43,375 nt of DNA from assembly GCA_964546935.1 (NCBI GenBank), contig CAZJLJ010000026.1, positions 1-43,375 of the forward strand, in the 5' to 3' direction. Of this stretch, positions 22,680 to 29,961 are shown piece after piece. Position 1 is the first letter of the stretch; every line of letters begins with the position of its first letter. Both the position numbers and the translations under genes were made by a program. The notes below the pieces were generated by a model. It was not told the origin of the DNA. It worked only from the letters and a program-made list of their open reading frames with translations, and searched no databases. This DNA comes from JALYTY01 sp964546935. GTDB lineage: Bacteria > Vulcanimicrobiota > Vulcanimicrobiia > Vulcanimicrobiales > Vulcanimicrobiaceae.

Positions 22680-23600
22680 ATGCTGGTTGCAGGAATCGAC
22701 GCCGGGCAAAGTTCAACCACCGCTGCCATCGCGGACGAAAGCGGGCGCATCATCGCGCGTGGAACGGCCGGCCCTGCGGATGAGATCGGCCAGAGCGCGC
22801 ATTCAACCCGGCTTCGCGACGCGTTGGGCGGCGCAATTCAAAGCGCGTTGCGCGAAGCAAAACTTCCGAATGATTCGCAGTTCGACGCAATCGTCGCCGG
22901 CATAAGCGGATACGAAGGAACGATTTTCGGCGCGCCGCCGCATTTGCCGACTAAGCATTTGGAGCTGATGCATGATGCACCCATTGCGCACGCAGCTGCG
23001 CTTGGCGGAAAACCAGGCGTTGTCGTGATCGCGGGAACGGGTTCGGTCGCCTATACGCGTACGGCTGAAGGACGCGCAGCGCTCACCGGCGGCTGGGGCT
23101 ATCTTTTTGGCGACGAAGGCAGCGCGTTTTGGATCGTTCGCAACGCGGTGTCCGTCTCCGCAACACACGAAGAGTGTACCGGCATCGACCGGTTGTTGAG
23201 TTTCTTCGACGTTCATTCGATGCGAGAGCTCGTGCGCGGTTTCTACGCCGGCAAGATTACGCGAGACGACCTTGCTTCATTTGCTCCGCTCTGCATCGAA
23301 GCGGCGAGAGCCGGCGACACGTGCAGCTGTTTGGAGATGCCTGTCCTTGATGCAGCGCAAGCTCTTGCCGAGCTTGCGATTGATGCTTCGGAAGACTCGG
23401 AAAACGTGCAAATCGCCTTCAGCGGCGGGCTGATGCGTGATGCTTGGTTCAAAGAGAAAGTTTACGACGCGCTCCGGCGCCGATTCGTGGAACTTAGTAC
23501 GCGACGATACGAAATCATTGAACCGGCGCACGAGCCCGTGCTCGGCGCGGTACTGCTCGCACTGCACGCCGCCGGCGTCGAGGATCCGGCCATCGCGTGA
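22680..23600 (+). CDS. BadF/BadG-type ATPase, probable N-acetylglucosamine kinase
   Basis: 306 residues. The N-terminal phosphate-1 motif GIDAGQSSTTAAIADESG and the adenosine-side motif (EPVLGAVLLALHAAG) are those of the ASKHA fold. The phosphate-2 block is VVVIAGTGSVAYTRTAEG, and ALTGGWGYLFGDEGSAFWI is diagnostic for GlcNAc/amino-sugar kinases such as NagK-type BadF proteins. It starts 4 nt after the metallopeptidase gene and overlaps the NanE gene by 4 nt. Together with NanE this predicts phosphorylation of GlcNAc, ManNAc, MurNAc or a related sugar in the cytoplasm. Confidence 0.88.
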   Translation: MLVAGIDAGQSSTTAAIADESGRIIARGTAGPADEIGQSAHSTRLRDALGGAIQSALREAKLPNDSQFDAIVAGISGYEGTIFGAPPHLPTKHLELMHDAPIAHAAALGGKPGVVVIAGTGSVAYTRTAEGRAALTGGWGYLFGDEGSAFWIVRNAVSVSATHEECTGIDRLLSFFDVHSMRELVRGFYAGKITRDDLASFAPLCIEAARAGDTCSCLEMPVLDAAQALAELAIDASEDSENVQIAFSGGLMRDAWFKEKVYDALRRRFVELSTRRYEIIEPAHEPVLGAVLLALHAAGVEDPAIA

Positions 23601-24274
23601 GCATCCTAGAAGATTTGCGCGGCGGCCTCATTGTCTCGGTCCAAGCCTGGGCGGGATCCGCGATCGATGACCCGTTCGTCCTGGCCGCCATGGCGGCCGC
23701 CGCCGAAGCGAACGGAGCGGCCGGCGTGCGGATTCAAGGTGTGCCGAACATGCTCGCCGTTCGTGCACGCGTTACCGTACCGATGATCGGCATCATCAAG
23801 CGCCAATACGACGGCTACGAACCTTATATAACGCCTACATTGGAAGAAGTCGCCGAGATCGTGGAAAGCGGCGCCGATGTCGTGGCTTTCGATGCGACCG
23901 GACGCGAGCGTCCGGGCCGAACCACTATCGAAGAGCTGATCGGCGGCATTCATGCGGCCGGACGGCTTGCCATGGCAGACTGCGCCACCGCTGCCGATGG
24001 CTTGTGTGCGCAAGCGGCGGGCGCCGATATCATCGCAACGACGCTGTGCGGCTACACGGCCGAAACGAGAGGAATCCCCTTGCCGGCGCTGGAGCTAGTG
24101 AAGCAGTTCCACGAGTTGGAAGCGTTCGTCGTGTGCGAAGGTGGCGTGAGCTTGCCGGCGCAATTGGCGGATGCTTTCGATGCAGGAGCGAACGCCGTCG
24201 TAGTGGGTACGGCTATCACCAACGTCGATGCCTTAGTCCGGAGCTTCGCTGATAGAGCCGCAAAGCGCCCCTAA
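23597..24274 (+). CDS. nanE: Putative N-acetylmannosamine-6-phosphate 2-epimerase
   Basis: 225 residues from GTG 23597, which overlaps the kinase stop (GTGA). It opens LRGGLIVSVQAWAGSAIDDP, with later GVRIQGVPNMLAVRARVTVP and IGIIKRQYDGYEPYITPT, all typical of the NanE TIM barrel. The DVVAFDATGRERPG block carries a conserved phosphate-side motif, and GANAVVVGTAITN near the end binds the phosphate. NanE turns ManNAc-6-phosphate into GlcNAc-6-phosphate, leading to NagA/NagB and fructose-6-phosphate. No NagA or NagB gene occurs in the window. It is the last gene of the FAD oxidoreductase operon. Confidence 0.9.
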   Translation: MSILEDLRGGLIVSVQAWAGSAIDDPFVLAAMAAAAEANGAAGVRIQGVPNMLAVRARVTVPMIGIIKRQYDGYEPYITPTLEEVAEIVESGADVVAFDATGRERPGRTTIEELIGGIHAAGRLAMADCATAADGLCAQAAGADIIATTLCGYTAETRGIPLPALELVKQFHELEAFVVCEGGVSLPAQLADAFDAGANAVVVGTAITNVDALVRSFADRAAKRP

Positions 24275-24343
24275 AGTAGGTGCGGCCGGGCGAGCGAATT
24301 TTTATAGTGTTAAAAGAAACCGCGGGTCACGGAGAGATTTTCC

Positions 24344-25441
24344 TTGGTTGAAAACAAAACGGCCGTTCGCCTCGGCCGCGGATTTTGGACTGCTACGGCG
24401 GTCCTTGCCGTCCTTTCGCTCATCGCAATTGTTTTCTGGGCCACGACGTCGATACGCATCGTCATGCCGGAAGTCGGTGCTCAGCCGGGTATCCAGATCG
24501 ACGAGCTGTTCCGCTTTATGGCGGCGACCGGCTCGGCGCTCTTCATTTTCATCGCCGGCTACATCGTATATTTCGTAATTGCGTTCCGCGCGCGTCCCAC
24601 GGATGCGCCCGACGCGATCGGCGTGCAGATTCACGACAATCATACGCTCGAGCTGTGGTGGACGCTGATTCCCTCGCTCTTTGTCGTGTTGCTGTCGGTG
24701 CTCAGCGTTCGCATTTGGTACGGAATTCAGATCGCCCAGCCGTCGAACGGCTTGGTCGTCGAGTCAATCGGGCATCAGTGGTTCTACACGTTCCGTTACC
24801 CGCAAGTCCACGGGGAAATTACGGACGAGATGCACCTGCCGGTCGACGTTCCGGTCGTTTTGAATGTCACGTCGGCGGACGTCATTCACTCGTTCTGGGT
24901 TCCGGACTTCCGTTTGAAGGCCGACATGGTTCCGGGCCTCGTCAACACGATTCGTTTTACGCCGAAGACGCCCGGACGCTATCAGCTCATCTGCACCGAA
25001 TTCTGCGGAACGTTGCACGGCGCGATGAACAAGCAGGTCGTGGTCGTCGAAGATCAAGCGAGCTTCGATAAGTGGTTCCACGGTTGGCAAGTGAAAAACG
25101 CAAACGCCAGCGATGAATTGCCGAAGGCCTCGACCGGCGCGATCAGTCTCGCAGGCGGCGATCCGAAAGCCGGACAGGCGCTCTTCCAACAGAAGTGCTC
25201 CGCGTGCCACGCAGTCGGGCCGTTCTCGCAACGCATCGTCGGTCCGGGTCTCAAAGGCGTCCTGCACGATCCGTCGCATCCGAAGCTTGTCGACGGCGAC
25301 CCGGCCACGCCCGAGAACGTCGCAAAGATTCTGCAGCAGGGCTACAAAGGCGACATGGGCGTGATGCCCAACGCCACGGCCAACGGCTTGTCAGATAAAG
25401 ATATCGCGAACCTTGTCGCATACCTGGATTCGCTGAAGTAA
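24344..25441 (+). CDS. ctaC: Cytochrome c oxidase subunit II fused to cytochrome c (caa3 type)
   Basis: 365 residues. The start is TTG 24344, chosen because of the excellent ribosome binding site GGAGAG (24331-24336). Two N-terminal membrane helices (residues ~14-35 and ~50-80) anchor a periplasmic cupredoxin domain. CuA ligands are in DVIHSFWVPDF and in CTEFCGTLHGAM (around residues 216-227). The C-terminal ~100 residues are a fused class I cytochrome c with CSACH (residues ~285-289) and a Met ligand in the MGVMPNATANG region. The CuA domain accepts electrons and the fused heme gives the caa3 class of oxidase. A TATAGT box at 24303-24308 could be the promoter -10. It is followed by subunit I after 20 bases. 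Confidence 0.96.
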   Translation: MVENKTAVRLGRGFWTATAVLAVLSLIAIVFWATTSIRIVMPEVGAQPGIQIDELFRFMAATGSALFIFIAGYIVYFVIAFRARPTDAPDAIGVQIHDNHTLELWWTLIPSLFVVLLSVLSVRIWYGIQIAQPSNGLVVESIGHQWFYTFRYPQVHGEITDEMHLPVDVPVVLNVTSADVIHSFWVPDFRLKADMVPGLVNTIRFTPKTPGRYQLICTEFCGTLHGAMNKQVVVVEDQASFDKWFHGWQVKNANASDELPKASTGAISLAGGDPKAGQALFQQKCSACHAVGPFSQRIVGPGLKGVLHDPSHPKLVDGDPATPENVAKILQQGYKGDMGVMPNATANGLSDKDIANLVAYLDSLK

Positions 25442-25461
25442 CCGGGAGTCAACCAGAAATA

Positions 25462-27135
25462 ATGTCAGCAACAACAGCGGTACATGGCGGCGGCATCGCC
25501 GACCACATCCATCCTGAACCACAGGGATTCGTCCGGCGGTACATCTTCTCGATCGATCACAAGATCATCGGAATTCAGTACCTGATCACCGGTTTCGTGT
25601 TCATGGTGCTTGCGGGTTTGCTTGCGGAGGTCATCCGCACGCAGCTTCTGCACGCGAACGGCGGATTAGTCAGCAACGACACGTACAACGAAGTTTATTC
25701 AGTCCACGGATCGGCAATGGTCTGGCTGGTCATCATCCCGTTGATCACCGGCGGCTTCGGAAACGTGTTGATGCCGCTGATGATCGGCGCCCGAGACGTC
25801 GCATTTCCGTGGCTCAACTTGTTGAGCTTCTGGATCTTCCCGGTTGCCGGTCTTATGCTGTTCTCGTCTTTCCTGATGGGCGCGCCGGTTGCGGGTTGGA
25901 CGGAGTATCCGCCGATGTCGCTGCAAGCCGGTCCCGGAACCTCGATGTGGGCGGCCGCGATTTTCCTCGTTGGTGTCAGCTCGACGCTTACCGGCATCAA
26001 CTTCGTCGTAACGATGTTCAAGATGCGCGCGCCCGGGATGACGTTCACGCGCATGCCGCTGTTCTGCTGGGCACAGCTCGCAACTGCACCGTTGCTGATG
26101 ATTGCAACGACGGCGCTTGCCGCGGCGCTCGCTGCGTTATTCATGGAGCGTCAGTTCGGCGTGCCGTTCTACGATCCGACCAAAGGCGGTTCGCCGATCA
26201 TGTGGCAGCACATGTTCTGGTTCTACTCGCACCCCGCAGTGTACATTATGATTCTGCCGGCGTTCGGCATGATCTCGGAGATCATTCCGACCTTCGCGCG
26301 CAAGCCGATCTTCGGTTACAAGATGATCGCGTTCTCGTCGATGGCGATCGCGCTCGCGGGCTTCATGGTCTGGGCGCACCACATGTTCACGTCGGGTCTT
26401 GCGCCGTATCTGCAACTGCCGTTCATGATCCTTACGTTCACGATCGCAATTCCGACGGGCGTGAAGATCTTTTCGTGGGTTGCAACGTTGTGGGGCGGTA
26501 AGATCCACTTCACGACGTCGATGCTCTTCGCACTCGGCTTCCTGGCGTTATTCACGCTCGGCGGCATCACCGGCGTCTTCCTCGCCGCGGTTCCGTTCGA
26601 TCTCCACGTGCACGGCACGTACTTCGTGGTTGCGCATTTCCACTACGTGCTTGTCGGTGGCAGCCTCATGGGGATCTTCGCCGGTATGTACTTCTGGTTC
26701 GCAAAGATGAGCGGCCGTTTGCTCAGCGAGAGGCTCGGCAAACTCCACTTCTGGCTGTTCTTCATCGGCTTCAACATGACGTTCTTGCCGCAGCACTGGC
26801 TCGGAATGCTCGGTATGCCGCGTCGCGTTCCGATCTACGATCCGCAGTTCACATTCTGGAACCAATTCTCGTCGGTCGGCTCGTACGTCATGACGCTCGG
26901 CATCCTTGTGTTCTTCGTGAACGTTCTGGTGAGCTTACGCTTAGGCAAGAAGTCGGGTCCGAACCCGTGGAACGCGCGCACGCTGGAATGGCAAATTCCG
27001 TCGCCGCCGCATTACTACAACTTCAAGCACATCCCGACGGTGTACGGTCTGCCGTACGACTTCTCGCAGCCGCTGCCGTACCGCGGGCTTGAAGAAGAAC
27101 TTACCGATTCGCCCGTTGCTGTTGGAGCGCATTAA
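25462..27135 (+). CDS. ctaD: Cytochrome c oxidase subunit I, A2-type heme-copper oxidase
   Basis: 557 residues with about 12 membrane helices. CuB and heme ligands: His in YSVHGSAMVW (low-spin heme a), H and Y in QHMFWFYSHPAVY (His-Tyr pair), the CuB His pair in WAHHMFTSG, and heme a3/a His in VVAHFHYVLVGG. The usual Glu of HPEVY is Ala and the preceding Tyr-Ser dyad (YSHP) is present, which is the signature of A2-type oxidases such as caa3 of Thermus and Rhodothermus. The K-channel Lys (GVKIFSWVAT) and the D-channel Asp (IGARDVAFP) are kept. Its TAA overlaps the subunit III ATG by one base. This is the oxygen-reducing, proton-pumping core. Confidence 0.97.
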   Translation: MSATTAVHGGGIADHIHPEPQGFVRRYIFSIDHKIIGIQYLITGFVFMVLAGLLAEVIRTQLLHANGGLVSNDTYNEVYSVHGSAMVWLVIIPLITGGFGNVLMPLMIGARDVAFPWLNLLSFWIFPVAGLMLFSSFLMGAPVAGWTEYPPMSLQAGPGTSMWAAAIFLVGVSSTLTGINFVVTMFKMRAPGMTFTRMPLFCWAQLATAPLLMIATTALAAALAALFMERQFGVPFYDPTKGGSPIMWQHMFWFYSHPAVYIMILPAFGMISEIIPTFARKPIFGYKMIAFSSMAIALAGFMVWAHHMFTSGLAPYLQLPFMILTFTIAIPTGVKIFSWVATLWGGKIHFTTSMLFALGFLALFTLGGITGVFLAAVPFDLHVHGTYFVVAHFHYVLVGGSLMGIFAGMYFWFAKMSGRLLSERLGKLHFWLFFIGFNMTFLPQHWLGMLGMPRRVPIYDPQFTFWNQFSSVGSYVMTLGILVFFVNVLVSLRLGKKSGPNPWNARTLEWQIPSPPHYYNFKHIPTVYGLPYDFSQPLPYRGLEEELTDSPVAVGAH

Positions 27136-27755
27136 TGGCAGTAGCATCGATTCCGCACGCCGGTCTTACCGACGGCCAGGTCGATCAGCTCTACGTCGAG
27201 ACACGTGAGCTGCGGCTTCAGGGCTTCCTGCTCTTCCTGGTCTCCGACTGCGTTCTGTTCTCTTCGTTCATCTTTGCGTATCTCTACATGCGCAACAGCG
27301 GACAAGGTTGGCCGCCTCCGGGCGTTCATCGTTTGGACGTTGCCTTCGCAGCGGTGAACTCCGTGATTCTTTTCGGATCGGGAGCGACGATGCACTATGC
27401 ACTCGAGAACTGGAAACACGGCAACTTCGGCCGTTACGCGCTCTTCATGATCTCGACGATCATTCTGGGTGCGATGTTCCTTGGCGGCCAGGGCTACGAA
27501 TACACGAACCTGATCTATAACGAACACGTCACGTGGGCGGGCAGCGGCATCTTCGGTGCATCGTTCTTCACGCTCACCGGCATGCACGGCTTCCACGTTA
27601 GCGTCGGTGTCATTTACTTGACGATCCTACTGCTCCAGTCGGTCCACGGCATCTATACGAAGGAGAAGTACTTCGGCCTCACCGCAGGCACGCTGTACTG
27701 GCACTTCGTCGACGTCATCTGGGTCGCGCTCTTCTCGCTCTTCTATCTACTGTAA
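27135..27755 (+). CDS. ctaE: Cytochrome c oxidase subunit III
   Basis: 206 residues, five membrane helices, as in the short form that lacks the first two helices of longer versions. LRLQGFLLFLVSDCVLFSSFIFAY is the family's conserved first helix with an acidic residue, followed by FFTLTGMHGFHVSVGVIYL and YWHFVDVIWVALFSLFYLL, the last carrying the conserved His and Asp. It starts inside the stop codon of ctaD. It stabilises subunit I and supports proton uptake. The next gene begins 14 bases later. Confidence 0.95.
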   Translation: MAVASIPHAGLTDGQVDQLYVETRELRLQGFLLFLVSDCVLFSSFIFAYLYMRNSGQGWPPPGVHRLDVAFAAVNSVILFGSGATMHYALENWKHGNFGRYALFMISTIILGAMFLGGQGYEYTNLIYNEHVTWAGSGIFGASFFTLTGMHGFHVSVGVIYLTILLLQSVHGIYTKEKYFGLTAGTLYWHFVDVIWVALFSLFYLL

Positions 27756-27769
27756 GGACTGGCGAATAC

Positions 27770-27979
27770 ATGGATATCGCATTGCTAGAGCGCACGATCG
27801 CGGTGATCGGCGGCATCGTCGTCGCTATCGTTTCGGCGATCGCACTTAAGAACGATTGGAAGACCCCGGGATTGGACAATCAGGTCTTCAAATTGATGCT
27901 CGCATTGCTCTTCATCGGCGCGGTCGTTGCGATGTTGGCGGGCGTGGGCGTCCTTGGCACTTTCCCGAAGGCGGCATAA
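27770..27979 (+). CDS. Small two-helix oxidase subunit, CtaF/subunit IV-like
   Basis: 69 residues from ATG 27770 with two membrane helices (about residues 8-25 and 42-62) and a short polar loop (KNDWKTPGLDNQ). Position directly after ctaE and size match the small subunit IV of bacterial aa3/caa3 oxidases, but sequence similarity is too low to name it firmly. The gap from ctaE is 14 bases. Confidence 0.7.
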   Translation: MDIALLERTIAVIGGIVVAIVSAIALKNDWKTPGLDNQVFKLMLALLFIGAVVAMLAGVGVLGTFPKAA

Positions 27980-27982
27980 ACA

Positions 27983-28186
27983 ATGATCGTACCTGACAGC
28001 GAATACATCGATTTCAGCGTCGTTCCGCGATCGCAGGGCCTGAGCAAAACAGGCGCGGTGTTCATCGTGCTCGGAATCATCGGCATCTTCATCATGGGCG
28101 GCCTATCCGTCACCTTCGCCGGTTTCGGCCACGTTTGGCCCGCTGAGAAGTCCGAGCGCATCGACCTCGGCCCCATGACGCACTAG
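27983..28186 (+). CDS. Small single-pass membrane protein at the end of the oxidase operon
   Basis: 67 residues from ATG 27983, three bases after the preceding stop. One membrane helix near residues 23-48 (TGAVFIVLGIIGIFIMGGL) is flanked by an N-terminal polar segment (IVPDSEYIDFSVVPRSQG) and a short tail ending IDLGPMTH. I know of no named family. Its place before the operon terminator and its membrane form make it a candidate accessory or assembly subunit of the caa3 oxidase. A terminator hairpin begins 18 bases after its stop. Confidence 0.7.
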   Translation: MIVPDSEYIDFSVVPRSQGLSKTGAVFIVLGIIGIFIMGGLSVTFAGFGHVWPAEKSERIDLGPMTH

Positions 28187-28203
28187 CCTCGAACGAAGAG
28201 ATG

Positions 28204-28233
28204 AAAAAACCCGGTGCTCGCACCGGGTTTTTT
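28204..28233 (+). terminator. Rho-independent terminator of the ctaCDE operon
   Basis: A 13-bp stem (28204-28216 with 28221-28233) with loop CTCG, preceded by A6 and followed by a T tract. Strong and close to the operon end. Confidence 0.92.
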
Positions 28234-28298
28234 TTCATGGTTCATGATTTTTGGTTGCCGAAGCTTTATGCTCGAAGAAAAACACAGGGAGCACCGGT

Positions 28299-29345
28299 AT
28301 GCGAAATGCAACGTGGACGCTCGTCTTTTTCATCTTCGCGCTGATTTTCGCAGGCTGCGCGCATAGTTCTCTGCCGCCGGCGCAGCCTGGTGCTGCCGTG
28401 TCGGGGCAGTCAAAGAGTGAAGCCACCGTCGCCGCTTCATCTACGCTACCGACGTTTCGCTCATCGTTTGTTTTTGATGGAACACATAGCTACACGATGG
28501 TCGGCACGAATCCGATGACAAGTCCCGGCTCTACAACAATCCGCACCATTATCATTCCGCTGAAGTTGAAATTTCTGAGCGATGGGACCGTGACCAATCC
28601 CGCGATTGCGGAATCGAAAATCCTCGCGTCGCCGATTTTTCACAACGCCTTGTTTCCGCCGTTACTGCAAGCGACGCAATATGGCGATGCGGTGATGCGG
28701 TCGGAATTTTGGAACTTCATAAAGAGCAAAACTTATCACGTAATGCTCGCCTCACCGATCCTCATCCCGACAGTTTCCCTTTCGGTTCCGTCCGTGGACG
28801 GTGGCAAGCACACGTCTTCGGACGGCGTGACGACCGAGGCGATCAATTTCCAATATTTCGAAGAAAATATCGAGGAGCCGTTGTTACAGGCGCACAGCAA
28901 TCCCGCCACGCTCGCCGTATTTGTCATGGGGGATACACGCGTGCTGGAAAACACTAATCCGCCACATTGCTGTTTCAACGGCTATCATGACGCAATCCAG
29001 ACCTTATCGGGTGGACCGACGTTCCCGGCGCTTTGGGGTTACGTTGCTTCCAATCAACCCACGCAACTTTCACACGTATCCCACGAAGTCGCTGAGTGGC
29101 TGAACGATCCGCTGTATCTGGCGGGCGTCAATACCGTCCCGCGATGGGTTTTTCCGTCGGGCGGCTGCGGTTCAACGCAATTGGAAGTGGGCGATCCGAT
29201 AGTGCTAACGCGGTTCAACGTAAGCGGCTTTACGCTTCAAGACGTTATGTTCTTGTCTTGGTTCGCGCGCAACAAGCCGTCGTTCGGAATTAATGGCCAC
29301 TACGACTTGCTCGGAAAATTCACCAGCCCCGCCGCCGTCTGCTAG
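28299..29345 (+). CDS. Lipoprotein with an HExxEW motif, possible zincin-like protein
   Basis: 348 residues from ATG 28299, with ribosome binding site AGGGAG (28286-28291). An upstream in-frame start at 28251 would have no such site. The signal peptide (LVFFIFALIFAGC) has a lipobox ending in Cys, so the mature protein is an outer- or inner-membrane lipoprotein. A Ser/Ala-rich linker follows. Near residue 262 the sequence SHEVAEWLNDPL contains H-E-x-x-E-W, a pattern of zincin-like or exordium-type (phosphate-induced protein) domains, with Cys-rich neighbours (PPHCCFNGYHD, GGCGSTQLEVGDP). The normal second His is replaced by Glu, so peptidase activity is uncertain. No neighbour with an obvious functional link. 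Confidence 0.72.
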   Translation: MRNATWTLVFFIFALIFAGCAHSSLPPAQPGAAVSGQSKSEATVAASSTLPTFRSSFVFDGTHSYTMVGTNPMTSPGSTTIRTIIIPLKLKFLSDGTVTNPAIAESKILASPIFHNALFPPLLQATQYGDAVMRSEFWNFIKSKTYHVMLASPILIPTVSLSVPSVDGGKHTSSDGVTTEAINFQYFEENIEEPLLQAHSNPATLAVFVMGDTRVLENTNPPHCCFNGYHDAIQTLSGGPTFPALWGYVASNQPTQLSHVSHEVAEWLNDPLYLAGVNTVPRWVFPSGGCGSTQLEVGDPIVLTRFNVSGFTLQDVMFLSWFARNKPSFGINGHYDLLGKFTSPAAVC

Positions 29346-29367
29346 ACGGCCCTTGTGAACCTGAAAA

Positions 29368-29961
29368 TTAGTCCGGGTGTTTGCCGGTGCGAGGGGCGAT
29401 GCCGACGGCGAATGCGGGGATCTCGTCGGGAACTAATCCGGTATTGCGGCCGTCGATTTTGTGAATGCCCGCGAAAACGGAAAACTCGACCATTGCGGGG
29501 ATGGTTTTATTCGGAAGTTTCTTGTTGCCAAAACATTCCCATTCGCAGACGACGGAACGATCCTCAAAAAGCGTAGCAACGTAGCCGCTTCCGTCGATCT
29601 CAGAAGCGGTGTCCGGCTCGCGGTAGCGTACGAAGCCGTCGACTACGTAGATCGGCTTGAACGTTTGCAAATATGCGATGAACGGCGCTATCAGGACCGC
29701 GACAAAATAACCCAGGAACGCGATCGCGCCGATCCCAAAAATCCACGCGATTTTTATCAAGTCTCGATCGGCCGGAACATGTTGCGAACGATAAACGATC
29801 CCGAAGGTGAGAAACGTCATAAACAGCAGGCCGAGCAGCGGCTCGATTGCAATCGCGAAACGGCCGGTCAACCCGCGCCACACGATTTTGCGTTCGCGTT
29901 CCGTCCAATTTCGCTGCGCGAGCATTCTCGCGCGTCGATCGTTAAAGAGCCGGTATTTCAT
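29368..29961 (-). CDS. Hypothetical membrane protein with two helices
   Basis: 197 residues from ATG 29961, overlapping the AidB-like gene end by 20 nt; GTG 29994 is an alternative. Two membrane helices at about residues 36-58 and 70-95 (EPLLGLLFMTFLTFGIV and IFGIGAIAFLGYFVAVLIAPF) are followed by a soluble C-terminal domain of ~95 residues. No family recognised. The C-terminal part has two Cys (VVCEWECFGN). It closes the minus-strand operon that starts with ctaA, and it is convergent with the lipoprotein gene, 22 bases away. Confidence 0.68.
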   Translation of the reverse strand: MKYRLFNDRRARMLAQRNWTERERKIVWRGLTGRFAIAIEPLLGLLFMTFLTFGIVYRSQHVPADRDLIKIAWIFGIGAIAFLGYFVAVLIAPFIAYLQTFKPIYVVDGFVRYREPDTASEIDGSGYVATLFEDRSVVCEWECFGNKKLPNKTIPAMVEFSVFAGIHKIDGRNTGLVPDEIPAFAVGIAPRTGKHPD

